64,000 nucleotides of DNA from Duganella margarita. Its GTDB lineage: Bacteria > Pseudomonadota > Gammaproteobacteria > Burkholderiales > Burkholderiaceae_D. How positions within the stretch are numbered: the first letter of the stretch is position 1; every line of letters starts with the position of its first letter. Of this stretch, positions 1 to 8,133 are shown in pieces. The stretch spans positions 62,001 to 126,000 of the forward strand of contig NZ_WWCS01000017.1 of assembly GCF_009857535.1 (NCBI RefSeq). The letters run 5' to 3'. The translations under genes were made by a program, and so were the position numbers. Under the pieces are notes generated by a model, which made no database searches, was not told the origin of the DNA, and saw only the letters and a list, made by a program, of their open reading frames with translations.

Positions 1-773
1 ACGGTGCCCAGCATCTCGCAGAACGCCAGCAAGGTCTCCTCGCACACCGGATCGAGCCGGTGCACGCCGCGCTCCATGATCTCCGCCGTGCCCAGATTCT
101 GCGGCTCAACCCGCGCCCGTTCGCACAGCGCCCGGTACACCAGCGCCAGCCCGATGCCGGACACCAGCCGCTCGCTCGACACATGCTCGTGATAGCGCCG
201 TGCATAGCGCAGGATATCGATCTCGCGCTCGTTCATCGGCGCGAAGGTGGCGTGGCCGCCCTCGCTGTCGATGGCGATCCAGCGGTCGCCGGCCGGCACC
301 AGGCCGGACACGCCCAGCCCCGCATCCGCCCCCACCAGGCCGATGGTGGCGCCGCTGCGGATGATGCCGCCGCCAACCTGGTGCTTATGCTCGGGCGCCA
401 GGTATGGCAAGGCGCTGGCCAGCGCGGTGAAGTCGTTCACCACCACCAGCGATTTCAGGCTGAATTGCGAGCACACCGCTTCAATCGAGAATGACCAGTG
501 GTGGTTGGTCATGGTGACCCAGTCGCCGTCGATCGGGTTGGCGATGGCGATGCCGGCGAAACGCGCCTGGTAGCCGCCGGCCGCCACAGTGGCTGGCTGC
601 GACAGATAGGCCACCATGGCCGCACCCAGCGTCGGATAGGTTGCGCACTCGGCGATCCAGATTGCTTCGATCTGATTGGGCGCCGTTTCCAATCCAAAGC
701 TGGCGCTGCTGCCGCCAATGTCGGCCAGGATGCGCGGGCCGTGCGCGAGGTGCGAAAATGATTCGCGTTTCAT
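1..773 (-). CDS. glk: Glucokinase (Glk), 3' end outside window
   Basis: Phosphorylates glucose with ATP to glucose-6-phosphate in the cytoplasm, feeding Entner-Doudoroff/pentose phosphate metabolism. The reading frame is open from ATG 773 leftwards to the window edge, so the C-terminus is missing. Visible motifs are the N-terminal phosphate loop ILADIGG, the VVNDFTALASAL segment carrying the catalytic Asp, and the EGGHATFAP glucose-binding Glu/His region. The product then reads on through REIDILRYARRYHEHVSSER, as in the bacterial Glk family (not ROK). In the phosphate loop the usual GGTNARF reads GGSSASF, a conservative but notable change. It is divergent from the LacI-type regulator at 987, with operator-like palindromes between them that suggest sugar-responsive control. 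Confidence 0.88.
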   Translation of the reverse strand, partial: MKRESFSHLAHGPRILADIGGSSASFGLETAPNQIEAIWIAECATYPTLGAAMVAYLSQPATVAAGGYQARFAGIAIANPIDGDWVTMTNHHWSFSIEAVCSQFSLKSLVVVNDFTALASALPYLAPEHKHQVGGGIIRSGATIGLVGADAGLGVSGLVPAGDRWIAIDSEGGHATFAPMNEREIDILRYARRYHEHVSSERLVSGIGLALVYRALCERARVEPQNLGTAEIMERGVHRLDPVCEETLLAFCEMLGT

Positions 774-839
774 GTCTCTTCCCGTTCTGTCTCTTGTTGT
801 TCTTGCTCCGGCGGCTTGATTATATGTCACGTGTTGTTA

Positions 840-853
840 TGAAAACGATTTCA
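840..853. promoter_or_regulatory. LacI-family operator-like palindrome O1
   Basis: TGAAAACGATTTCA is a near-perfect palindrome (12 of 14 positions) of the TGAAA..CG..TTTCA type bound by LacI/GalR proteins. It lies 67 bp upstream of the glk start and upstream of the divergent regulator gene. Binding by the adjacent regulator is inferred, not shown. Confidence 0.55.
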
Positions 854-950
854 AACCGCTTTTTCATTAAATACCGCCCCCTGCAGAAAGTCAATCTGTC
901 AGGAGTATTCAAATTGCCTGACAGGTGCAGAATTTATGGTAACCTTCTGC

Positions 951-962
951 GAAAAGGTTTTC
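951..962. promoter_or_regulatory. LacI-family operator-like palindrome O2
   Basis: GAAAAGGTTTTC matches its own complement at 10 of 12 positions and resembles O1, whose centre lies about 110 bp away. It sits just ahead of the proposed TTG start of the regulator, so it may be an autoregulatory site. Two spaced sites would permit looping. This is inference from sequence shape only. Confidence 0.4.
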
Positions 963-986
963 ATAACTACATCGACAGGTCATACT

Positions 987-2003
987 TTGGCAGACACTTC
1001 CCACTCCTCCGGCCCATCAACCTTGATGGATGTTGCACGCCAGGCGGGAGTGTCCCCCAGTACGGTTTCCCGGATTCTGAACGGCACCGCCAAGGTTTCG
1101 GACGACAAGCGCCAGGCAGTATTGGCCGCCATCGCGCAGATGAATTTCGCCCCCAACCAGATGGCGCAGGGCCTGAAAAAAGGCTGTTCGATGACCATCG
1201 GCATTGTGGTGCAGGATATCTCCTCGCCGTTCTTTGATGAAACACTGCGCGGCGTCGACGACGGCCTGAAAGGCACTGGCTACGCCTCGGTGATCGTCAG
1301 CGGCCACTGGAATGCGGAAGAAGAAACCGACCGCATCCGCCTGCTGCTGGCGCGCAAGGTGGATGGCATCATCCTGCTGTCCGGCCGCATCGGCGACGAG
1401 GCGGTGCTGGCGTTTTCCGGCCAGCGGCCGATCGTTTCCACCGGCCGCGCCCTGCATACCCGCAGCGCGCTCGGCTTCAAGATGGACAATGAATACGGCG
1501 CCTATCTGGCGGTGCACCACCTGATCGAACTGGGCCACCGCGAGATTGCCTTCATTTCCGGCCCCGCCAACAATATCGACGCCAACGAGCGCCTGGCTGG
1601 CTATCAGCGCGCCTTGCAGGAGGCCGGCATCGCAGTCGATCCGAACCTGATCGTCGAAGGCAATTATCACGAGGCCAGCGGCATGCTGGCCATGAACCGC
1701 CTGTTCGATACGCATCAGCAATTTACCGCCGTGTTTGCCGCCAATGACCTGAGCGCCTATGGTGCGCGGCTGGCCCTGTACCGCAAGGGCATCCGCGTGC
1801 CGGACGATATCTCGCTGGTCGGCTTCGATGATTTGCCCGGCTCGTCGTACACCACGCCGCCGCTGACCACGATCCGCCAGCCGCTGTACGACATCGGCCG
1901 CATCGCCACCCAGGCCTTGCTGCGCATCATCAATGGCGAGGAAGCGCGCGGCGAAGTGCCGCCGCTGGAGCTGATCGTGCGCGAAACCACGCGCCGCCGC
2001 TAA
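987..2003 (+). CDS. LacI/GalR-family transcriptional regulator
   Basis: Sugar-responsive DNA-binding repressor. The N-terminal helix-turn-helix reads LMDVARQAGVSPSTVSRILN, with the hinge helix region KVSDDKRQAVLAAIAQMNF, followed by a periplasmic-binding-protein-like effector domain (GIVVQDISSPFF near residue 70; VGFDDLPGSSYTTPPLTTIRQP near the C-terminus). TTG 987 is preferred because it gives the usual short lead before the HTH (about 338 aa). An upstream in-frame ATG at 936 would add 17 residues that run through the second operator-like palindrome. Divergence from glk suggests control of glucose or related sugar catabolism; the ligand is unknown. Confidence 0.85.
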   Translation: MADTSHSSGPSTLMDVARQAGVSPSTVSRILNGTAKVSDDKRQAVLAAIAQMNFAPNQMAQGLKKGCSMTIGIVVQDISSPFFDETLRGVDDGLKGTGYASVIVSGHWNAEEETDRIRLLLARKVDGIILLSGRIGDEAVLAFSGQRPIVSTGRALHTRSALGFKMDNEYGAYLAVHHLIELGHREIAFISGPANNIDANERLAGYQRALQEAGIAVDPNLIVEGNYHEASGMLAMNRLFDTHQQFTAVFAANDLSAYGARLALYRKGIRVPDDISLVGFDDLPGSSYTTPPLTTIRQPLYDIGRIATQALLRIINGEEARGEVPPLELIVRETTRRR

Positions 2004-2124
2004 GTAAAGTATCCACACGAATCCCGGGTGATTTCAGCAGGGACGGCGTAACCGCTTTACAATAATGATCGTTTCGCCAAAAATACCCGGTTTTCAAAAA
2101 CCAACTCACACCAAAGGAAGAACA

Positions 2125-2703
2125 ATGGAACATACTCTGCCACCTCTGCCATATGCCATCGACGCCCTGGCGCCGGCCATCTCGCAAGAAACGCTGGAAT
2201 ACCACTACGGTAAGCATCATCAAACGTATGTCACCAACCTGAACAACCTGATCAAAGGTACCGAGTTCGAAAACCTGTCGCTGGAAGAAATCGTCAAGAA
2301 ATCGTCGGGCGGCATCTTCAACAATTCGGCCCAGGTATGGAACCACACCTTCTTCTGGAACAGCCTGACTCCAACCGGCAAAGGCGCACCAGACGGCGCG
2401 CTGGCGGACGCCATCAACGCCAAGTGGGGTTCGTTCGACAAGTTCAAGGAAGAGTTCACCAAGTCGGCCGTTGGCAACTTCGGTTCGAGCTGGACCTGGC
2501 TGGTGAAAAAAGCCGACGGTTCGCTGGACATCGTCAACACCTCGAACGCCGCTACTCCGCTGACCACCGACGCCAAAGCGCTGATCACCGTCGACCTGTG
2601 GGAACACGCTTACTACATCGACTACCGCAACGCGCGTCCAAAATTCCTGGAAACCTTCTTCAAGCTGGCCAACTGGGACTTCGCTGCCGCCAACTTCGCC
2701 TGA
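2125..2703 (+). CDS. sodB: Superoxide dismutase, Fe type (SodB)
   Basis: Dismutates superoxide to oxygen and hydrogen peroxide in the cytoplasm. The 192-aa product has all four metal ligands of the Fe/Mn family: His27 (in EYHYGKHH), His74 (VWNHTFFW), and Asp157 and His161 (DLWEHAYYIDY). The aromatic pattern around H74 and the short family length fit the Fe-dependent SodB subtype, although metal choice cannot be proven from sequence. ATG 2125 is chosen because it follows an AAAGGAAG ribosome-binding site at the right distance and matches the family N-terminus MEHTLPPLPY. The gene is monocistronic with its own terminator just downstream. Confidence 0.95.
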   Translation: MEHTLPPLPYAIDALAPAISQETLEYHYGKHHQTYVTNLNNLIKGTEFENLSLEEIVKKSSGGIFNNSAQVWNHTFFWNSLTPTGKGAPDGALADAINAKWGSFDKFKEEFTKSAVGNFGSSWTWLVKKADGSLDIVNTSNAATPLTTDAKALITVDLWEHAYYIDYRNARPKFLETFFKLANWDFAAANFA

Positions 2704-2723
2704 GCGATGCCGGCAGCGTAATG

Positions 2724-2753
2724 AAAAGCCCGCTTTGATGCGGGCTTTTTTTT
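2724..2753 (+). terminator. Rho-independent terminator of sodB
   Basis: The stem AAAAGCCCGC / GCGGGCTTTT closes a six-base loop (TTTGAT) and runs into a T tract (TTTTTTTT), 20 bp after the sodB stop codon. The next gene uses the GGGGGAG immediately following as its ribosome-binding site. Confidence 0.9.
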
Positions 2754-2763
2754 GGGGGAGAAC

Positions 2764-3309
2764 ATGATGAACACGCTCGCTTACCGGAAATGCCTGGCCG
2801 CCACACTCGCCCTGCTGGCCACAACCGCCACCGCCATGGCGCAGACCGACTCCGGTTTCGCCGGCGGTGCTGCGCGCGGCGCGTATATCTCGCCGCTGCT
2901 GCCGGGCAGCCATCAGGTCAGCCTCAACGGCATCGCCACCCATTACCAGGTGAGCGGCGAAGGGCCGCTGCTGGTGATGCTGTCGCCATCCTGGGAAACC
3001 GGTTCAGCCGAGCTGTCGAAAAGCTTCACACTGGTGGCCTACGACATGCCGGCCAGCGGCGACCAGCCGACGGCCGATCACCTCGAAGCACTGCGCCGTT
3101 ACCTGAAGCGCGAAAAGCTCGACCTGCTCGGCTACGCGCAAGGTAGTGAGCTAGCCATCGCCTACGCCTCCCGTTATCCAGACCGCGTGCGAAAACTGGT
3201 GCTGGTCGATAGCCAGCCACTCATCAAACCCCGCACGCTGGTGATCTCCGCTAACAGCAGCCACTTCGTCAAGGATGTCTCCATCTTCCTGCTGGACAGT
3301 GGTTTTTGA
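2764..3309 (+). CDS. Degenerate secreted alpha/beta-hydrolase-like protein
   Basis: A 181-aa product with an N-terminal signal peptide (cleavage likely after ATAMA, residue 26) and an alpha/beta-hydrolase core: strand VMLSPSW near residue 71, SFTLVAYDMP near 87, and the helix AIAYASRYPDRVRKLVLVDS after the elbow. It is far shorter than the family's usual 270-300 aa. The nucleophile elbow reads G123-Y-A-Q-G127, so the catalytic Ser is replaced by Ala. The C-terminal SSHFVKD resembles the catalytic-His segment, as if the cap domain and the Asp region had been lost. It is probably catalytically dead or a decaying gene. ATG 2764 follows a strong GGGGGAG site. Confidence 0.6.
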   Translation: MMNTLAYRKCLAATLALLATTATAMAQTDSGFAGGAARGAYISPLLPGSHQVSLNGIATHYQVSGEGPLLVMLSPSWETGSAELSKSFTLVAYDMPASGDQPTADHLEALRRYLKREKLDLLGYAQGSELAIAYASRYPDRVRKLVLVDSQPLIKPRTLVISANSSHFVKDVSIFLLDSGF

Positions 3310-3375
3310 CGTTGGTTTGCGCTGCGACAAAGCTTCGACATCGTGCTAGCATATCTTCGCAAGACGGAGGACGTC

Positions 3376-3582
3376 ATGAAAAAGCTACCCGAATACGAAG
3401 TTGACCCTAATCTCGGCAAACCACCAAAGGGGGCCGTTTTCGAGCGCCGCCCAATCCATGCGCACGAAATTGATTGGGAACTCCATCGCAAGCTGTTAGA
3501 GACCCGTTCATTCAAGGCCGCAACGCACGAGGACTTTGACCGCATCCGCGCTGAGCTCAGAAATGAGCAGGGTAAAGTTTGA
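3376..3582 (+). CDS. Small hypothetical protein, first of an overlapping pair
   Basis: A 68-aa product, charged and without a signal peptide or membrane segment. The N-terminal half is Pro/Gly-rich (KLPEYEVDPNLGKPPKG) and the C-terminal half is predicted helical (EDFDRIRAELRNEQ). A good GACGGAGG ribosome-binding site precedes ATG 3376. It overlaps the next gene by 20 bp, implying translational coupling. Base composition is visibly less GC-rich than the flanking genes, hinting at acquisition. I do not recognise the family. The size and overlap resemble an antitoxin gene of a type II toxin-antitoxin pair, but that is only architecture. Confidence 0.6.
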   Translation: MKKLPEYEVDPNLGKPPKGAVFERRPIHAHEIDWELHRKLLETRSFKAATHEDFDRIRAELRNEQGKV

Positions 3583-3877
3583 CGTTGAGAGCGACGGACG
3601 ATTTTTAGCCTCACTCAGAGATCTCGGCACGGAGCCTGGGGACCGAATTCTTGCCATGCTGGATGGCATGGATGATTGCATCTCGTGGACCGCGATGCTC
3701 AGGGATTACGGCTGGCATGAAATTATCCTCGTCCCTACTGACGGCTTCCCGGGCGGCAATCGTCTATTTAGTTTCATCCTCTATTTTTCCCCCGATGAAG
3801 TCTATGAAATCGTCGCTCACAATTATGCGCCGCCTGAAGTGGTGTGCGTCCTGGCGCGCGTAACCAGGCTGGTGTGA
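3563..3877 (+). CDS. Small hypothetical protein, second of an overlapping pair
   Basis: A 104-aa soluble product starting at ATG 3563 inside the end of the preceding gene, with GAGCTCAGAA upstream as a modest ribosome-binding site. It alternates predicted strands and helices (ILAMLDGMDDCISW, GWHEIILVPTD, RLFSFILYFSPDEVYEIVAHN). That pattern is loosely reminiscent of small RelE-fold toxins, though no catalytic signature is recognisable. Position and overlap suggest that it acts together with the 68-aa partner. Lower GC than its surroundings. Function unknown. Confidence 0.6.
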   Translation: MSRVKFDVESDGRFLASLRDLGTEPGDRILAMLDGMDDCISWTAMLRDYGWHEIILVPTDGFPGGNRLFSFILYFSPDEVYEIVAHNYAPPEVVCVLARVTRLV

Positions 3878-3931
3878 AGTTGTCGCGGCGCGACTATAAT
3901 CGTTGGACTCAACCTAACCCGGAGACCTTCG

Positions 3932-4972
3932 ATGACCTATCTCGCCGCGCCGCACCGTTACGATGACATGCTGTACCGCACCTGCGGCCGCAGCGGGCTG
4001 AAATTGCCGGCGATGTCGCTCGGGTTGTGGCACAACTTTGGCGACACCAATACCCTCGCCTCCCAGCGCGAAATGCTGCGCACGGCGTTTGACCTGGGCA
4101 TCACCCACTTCGACCTGGCCAACAACTACGGCCCGCCGTACGGCTCCGCCGAAGCCAATTTCGGCCACCACTTCAAGCAGGATTTCAAACCTTACCGCGA
4201 TGAGCTGATCATCTCCACCAAGGCCGGCTGGGATATGTGGCCCGGTCCTTACGGCCAGGGCGGCGGTTCGCGCAAGTACGTGCTGGCCAGCCTCGATCAA
4301 TCGCTGCAACGCATGGGCCTCGATTACGTCGACATCTTCTACTCGCACCGCTTCGATCCGGACACGCCGCTGGAAGAAACCATGGGCGCGCTGGCGCATG
4401 CGGTCCAGCAGGGCAAGGCGCTGTATGTGGGCGTGTCGTCCTACTCCGCCGAGAAGACCGCCGAAGCCGCGCGCCTGCTGAAGGAGTGGAAAGTGCCATG
4501 CCTGATCCATCAGCCTTCCTACAATATGCTGAACCGCTGGATCGAGACCGAAGGCCTGCTCGACACGCTCGGCCAGGAAGGCATCGGCTGCATCACGTTT
4601 ACCGCGCTGGCGCAGGGCATCCTCAGCGACAAGTACCTGAACGGCGTGCCGGCCGATGCGCGCGTCAACCGTCCGGGCGGCGGTTCGCTGCTGCCGTCGC
4701 ATCTGAGCGAAGCCAATCTGGAACGCGTGCGCGGCCTGAACGAAATCGCCAAGCGGCGCGGCCAGACCCTGGCGCAGATGGCGCTGGCCTGGGTGCTGCG
4801 CGACGAACGCATCACCTCGACGCTGATCGGCGCCAGCAACGCCACGCAAATCCGCGAAAACGTGGCCGCGCTGCAGAACCTGTCCTTCAGCGCGGAAGAA
4901 CTGGCGCAGATCGACGCGCAGGCCCAGGAAGGCGCCATCAATCTGTGGGCCGGTTCGTCGTCGCACAGATAA
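3932..4972 (+). CDS. yghZ: Aldo/keto reductase, YghZ (L-glyceraldehyde 3-phosphate reductase) type
   Basis: NADPH-dependent reduction of aldehydes and ketones in the cytosol; the closest recognised group is YghZ/Gpr, which acts on L-glyceraldehyde 3-phosphate and methylglyoxal. The 346-aa TIM barrel shows the catalytic tetrad: Asp and Tyr in HFDLANNYGPPYG, Lys in IISTKAGW and His in FYSHRFD. The family block THFDLANNYGPPYGSAE is intact, and the cofactor region (STLIGASNATQIREN) is near the C-terminus. A TATAAT hexamer at 3895-3900 lies 31 bp before the ATG. The next gene, a LysR regulator, begins directly after the stop codon (TAAATG) and may regulate or co-transcribe with it. Confidence 0.87.
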   Translation: MTYLAAPHRYDDMLYRTCGRSGLKLPAMSLGLWHNFGDTNTLASQREMLRTAFDLGITHFDLANNYGPPYGSAEANFGHHFKQDFKPYRDELIISTKAGWDMWPGPYGQGGGSRKYVLASLDQSLQRMGLDYVDIFYSHRFDPDTPLEETMGALAHAVQQGKALYVGVSSYSAEKTAEAARLLKEWKVPCLIHQPSYNMLNRWIETEGLLDTLGQEGIGCITFTALAQGILSDKYLNGVPADARVNRPGGGSLLPSHLSEANLERVRGLNEIAKRRGQTLAQMALAWVLRDERITSTLIGASNATQIRENVAALQNLSFSAEELAQIDAQAQEGAINLWAGSSSHR

Positions 4973-5875
4973 ATGGACCGTTTCAATGCCATGCGCATTT
5001 TCACCCGCATCGTCGAACTGGAAAGTTTCAGCAAGGCGGCGGAGGATTTGCAGATTCCCGCCGCCACCGCCACCTACACCATCAAGCAGCTGGAGGCGCG
5101 GCTGGGCGTGCGGCTGTTGCAGCGAACCACGCGCCACGTCAGCACCACGCTGGATGGCCAGGCCTACTACCAGCGCTGCGTGCGCATCCTGGCCGACGTG
5201 GAGGAGACCGAGGTGGGGTTCGGCAACAGCGGCGTCGCGCCGCGCGGCAGGCTGCGCGTGGATTTACAGGGAACGCTGGCGCAGCATTACGTGCTGCCCC
5301 GGCTGAAAGAATTCTTCGCGCGCTATCCGGAGATGGAACTGGAAATCGGCATGGGCGACCGCCTGGTCGATCTGGTGCGCGACGGCGTCGACTGCGTGCT
5401 GCGGGTGGGCGAGTTGCGCGACTCCAGCATGGTGGGCCGGCGCGTCGCCAGCCTGCAGCAGGTCACTTGCGGCAGCGCCGCCTATTTTGAACAATACGGC
5501 ACGCCGCTGACGCTGGACGACCTGCTGACGCAAGGCCACCGTGCGGTGAACTTCTTTTCGTCCAGCACCGGCAAGATGTTTCCGTTCGATTTCATCGTCG
5601 ACGGCGAACAGCGCAGCATCACCCTGCCCGGCCACGTCTCGGTTGCCAGCGCCGAGGCGTATGCGGCCTGCTGCACGCATGACCTGGGCCTGGTGCAGGC
5701 GCCACGCTACCACCTCGACCAGCAACTGCGCAGCGGCGCCTTGCGCGAAGTGCTGGCGCAATGGCGTCCGCGGCCGATGCCGGTGTCGGTGCTGTATCCG
5801 CAACAACGCCAGCTATCGCCGCGCGTGCGGGTGTTTGTCGACTGGTTGAGCGACGTGATGACCGCCGCCAGCTAG
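4973..5875 (+). CDS. LysR-family transcriptional regulator
   Basis: A 300-aa regulator with the LysR N-terminal winged HTH (residues 1-60: FTRIVELESFSKAAEDLQIP...QLEARLGVRLLQRTTR) and a C-terminal substrate-binding domain (from about residue 90, GRLRVDLQGTLAQHYVLPRL). It belongs to the abundant CrgA/YafC-like group, whose effectors are mostly unknown. It starts immediately after the aldo/keto reductase stop codon, on the same strand, so it is probably co-transcribed. The usual divergent arrangement with a target gene is absent. The effector cannot be inferred. Confidence 0.88.
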   Translation: MDRFNAMRIFTRIVELESFSKAAEDLQIPAATATYTIKQLEARLGVRLLQRTTRHVSTTLDGQAYYQRCVRILADVEETEVGFGNSGVAPRGRLRVDLQGTLAQHYVLPRLKEFFARYPEMELEIGMGDRLVDLVRDGVDCVLRVGELRDSSMVGRRVASLQQVTCGSAAYFEQYGTPLTLDDLLTQGHRAVNFFSSSTGKMFPFDFIVDGEQRSITLPGHVSVASAEAYAACCTHDLGLVQAPRYHLDQQLRSGALREVLAQWRPRPMPVSVLYPQQRQLSPRVRVFVDWLSDVMTAAS

Positions 5876-5879
5876 TTTT

Positions 5880-6233
5880 TTAGTTACTGCGCGACCAGTC
5901 GCGGCGCTCTTCGCGCGGCGGCTGTGGCGGCACGTCGCGCTCAAGATCCTCATCTTCCGGCACGGCCTCGTGGAATTCGCCGTCCACCAGGGGCATGGTC
6001 TCAACCCGGTCGAAGCCAATGTCGCTGCCCTCTTCGCCCATGCCGACGCCGCCGCGTTCGCCGGTGCCTTCGGCATCGGTGTCGCTATCGAGTTCGCTAT
6101 CCGGTTCGCCGGTCACATCGCTGCCGCTGTCGGAGTTGTCGCTCGGACCCAAAGCGCGCGTGCCGTGGCCGCGGCCCAATACACGGTCGGTGCCTGCGGG
6201 GATGTTGTCCGGGTCCAAAGTGCTGTCAGCCAT
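5880..6233 (-). CDS. Conserved acidic hypothetical protein
   Basis: A 117-aa, strongly acidic, low-complexity product rich in Asp, Ser, Gly and Glu (GPSDNSDSGSDVTGEPDSEL near residue 29; VPEDEDLERDVPPQPP near the C-terminus). It has no signal peptide or membrane segment and is probably largely disordered. The start is supported by AAGGAGG eight bases before ATG 6233. I recall similar small acidic proteins from Burkholderiales, but no function is established. It converges on the LysR gene with only a few bases between the stop codons. Confidence 0.65.
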   Translation of the reverse strand: MADSTLDPDNIPAGTDRVLGRGHGTRALGPSDNSDSGSDVTGEPDSELDSDTDAEGTGERGGVGMGEEGSDIGFDRVETMPLVDGEFHEAVPEDEDLERDVPPQPPREERRDWSRSN

Positions 6234-6346
6234 GATCGCCTCCTTGCCATAAAAATCACATTACACCACAGTTCGTGCCCCAGTTCGGTGCGCCGCACCG
6301 CATAAGGCTGCGCATAAACGCTATCGTGCTCATAGGAATTTTTTAC

Positions 6347-6375
6347 TTTACAAATGTAATGTTCATCTCTATAGT
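6347..6375 (+). promoter_or_regulatory. Sigma-70 promoter for the DUF4148 gene
   Basis: TTTACA (6347-6352) and TATAGT (6370-6375) are separated by exactly 17 bp in an AT-rich pocket, 26 bp before the ATG of the small secreted protein. This is one of the best sigma-70-like matches in the window. Confidence 0.6.
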
Positions 6376-6401
6376 TATATTCATCCAAACCGGAGAACAT
6401 C

Positions 6402-6683
6402 ATGAGCACAACCACCAAACACCTGCTGAGCGCTGTCGCCACCGTCGCCTTTGCGATCGCCGCAACGGCGACCACTGTCACCAACGCCTTCGCCGAAGCA
6501 CCCGCTGCACCAGCAGCACCCGCTGCGCCGGTCACCAAAACCGTCAAGGTGGAAGCTCCTGCGGGCAAAACCCGCGCCGAAGTGCAGGCCGAGTACCTGG
6601 AAGCGCGCAAAAACGGCACGCTGCTGGAAACCGAAGCCGACTTCGACGTCGCCCAGACCCGCAAACAGGTTGTAAAACACTAA
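6402..6683 (+). CDS. DUF4148 domain small exported protein
   Basis: A 93-aa product with a signal peptide (cleavage about residue 31, after TNAFA), an Ala/Pro spacer and the DUF4148 signature KTRAEVQAEYLEARKNG followed by an acidic stretch. DUF4148 proteins are small periplasmic proteins common in Burkholderiales, with no assigned role. A CGGAG site lies six bases ahead of ATG 6402, and a good promoter is upstream. Only 10 bp separates it from the outer-membrane factor gene, so the two may be co-transcribed. Confidence 0.8.
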   Translation: MSTTTKHLLSAVATVAFAIAATATTVTNAFAEAPAAPAAPAAPVTKTVKVEAPAGKTRAEVQAEYLEARKNGTLLETEADFDVAQTRKQVVKH

Positions 6684-6693
6684 GCATCCGCCC

Positions 6694-8133
6694 GTGAAGC
6701 AGCTCTCGTCCCGCCTTGCTGTTCCCATGCTCGCCTGCGCGCTGGCTGTCCTGGCCGGCTGCGCCGACATGGGTAACATCAAGCCGCAAGCCACCCAACT
6801 CAAGCCCGCCGAACTGAATCCGGGCCGGGCCATCGCCGCCGCCAGCGAAAACATCGCCTGGCCCGACGAGCGCTGGTGGGAAGCGCTGCACGACGAGCAG
6901 CTGAATCAACTGGTGAATGCCGCCCTGAGCGACAACCCCAATCTGCGCGCCACGCTGGCCCGCGTGCGTCAGGCCGAAGCACTGGCCGGCGTCGCCAAAG
7001 CGGCAACGCTGCCGCGCGTGGACGCCTCGGCTTCGGCCGACCGCGAGTTGTACTCGGCGCACAGCACGATCCCCGCGCCACTGGCCGGGAACTACGCGTG
7101 GAAGAACACGGCCACGCTATCCGGTTCCTACGATCTGGATCTGTGGGGTCGCAATCGCGATGCGCTGGCCGCAGCGCTGGACGAGGTCCACATGGCTGCC
7201 GCCGAATCGCAAATGGCGCGCCTGACGCTGGAGACCTCGATCGTGCGCAGCTACATCCAGCTGTCGCTGGAGTACGCGTTGCAGGACAGCGTGGCCGACA
7301 ACCTGGCGCAGCGCCAGCGCATCCTGGAGATCACGCGCCGCCGCAAGGCGGCCGGTCTGGCCAGCGATATCGATGTAACGAGCATAGAGACCACGCTGCC
7401 GGCTGGCCGGCGCGAGCATGAGCAATACGGTGAAGCCATTGCCCTGCTGCGCAACCAGCTGGCGGCCCTGATCGGCAAAGGACCGGGCGACGGTGACACG
7501 ATCGCCCGGCCGACGCTGGCCCTCAAGCAAGGCCATGGCGCCGCCGTGCCATCGACACTGCCGGCGGAGCTGGTCGGCCGCCGTCCCGACATCGTGGCGC
7601 AACGCTGGCGCGTGGAAGCGGCCGGCGCCCGCATCGACGGCGCCAAAAAGGATTTTTACCCGAACATCAACCTGGCGGCGTTTGTCGGCATGCAGTCGCT
7701 GGGTTTTGGCCACTTCCTCGACGCCGGCTCGCGCATGCGCGGCATTACGCCGGCCATCAGCCTGCCGGTGTTTGAGGGCGGCCGCCTGCGCAGCCAGCTG
7801 GGCAACCAGACCGCCGTGTACGACGGCGCGGTCGAGCAGTACAACGCCACCGTGATCCAGGCCATGTCGGACGTCGCCAACGCGGTGGTGAAAATTGAAT
7901 CGGTCAAGGAGCAGGATAAACTGGCGCAACGCGCGCTGGAATCGGCGCGCCGTCAGCAGCACCTGTCCGAGCAGGCCTACCGCGCCGGCCTGACCGATAC
8001 GCTGAACGTGATCAACGCCCAGCTGACATTGTTGAACGAGCAGCAGCAGATGGCGCAGGTAGCCAGCAAACAGCTGGATAATTACGCTTTATTGATGTCG
8101 GCGCTCGGCGGAGGCATTAAACTGGATTTTTGA
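6694..8133 (+). CDS. Outer-membrane efflux factor, NodT/TolC family lipoprotein
   Basis: Forms the outer-membrane channel of a tripartite exporter. The 479-aa lipoprotein has a signal peptide ending in the lipobox LAGC (Cys23), then two repeated OEP domains with long coiled helices (for example LARVRQAEALAGVAKAATLP and YDLDLWGRNR in the first half; VGRRPDIVAQRWRVEAAGAR and PVFEGGRLRSQL in the second), both NodT-subfamily hallmarks. GTG 6694 is chosen because it supplies the complete signal peptide, although the ribosome-binding site is weak. It heads the cluster marR-FUSC-DUF1656-HlyD and is therefore probably the exit duct for that pump. Confidence 0.9.
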   Translation: MKQLSSRLAVPMLACALAVLAGCADMGNIKPQATQLKPAELNPGRAIAAASENIAWPDERWWEALHDEQLNQLVNAALSDNPNLRATLARVRQAEALAGVAKAATLPRVDASASADRELYSAHSTIPAPLAGNYAWKNTATLSGSYDLDLWGRNRDALAAALDEVHMAAAESQMARLTLETSIVRSYIQLSLEYALQDSVADNLAQRQRILEITRRRKAAGLASDIDVTSIETTLPAGRREHEQYGEAIALLRNQLAALIGKGPGDGDTIARPTLALKQGHGAAVPSTLPAELVGRRPDIVAQRWRVEAAGARIDGAKKDFYPNINLAAFVGMQSLGFGHFLDAGSRMRGITPAISLPVFEGGRLRSQLGNQTAVYDGAVEQYNATVIQAMSDVANAVVKIESVKEQDKLAQRALESARRQQHLSEQAYRAGLTDTLNVINAQLTLLNEQQQMAQVASKQLDNYALLMSALGGGIKLDF

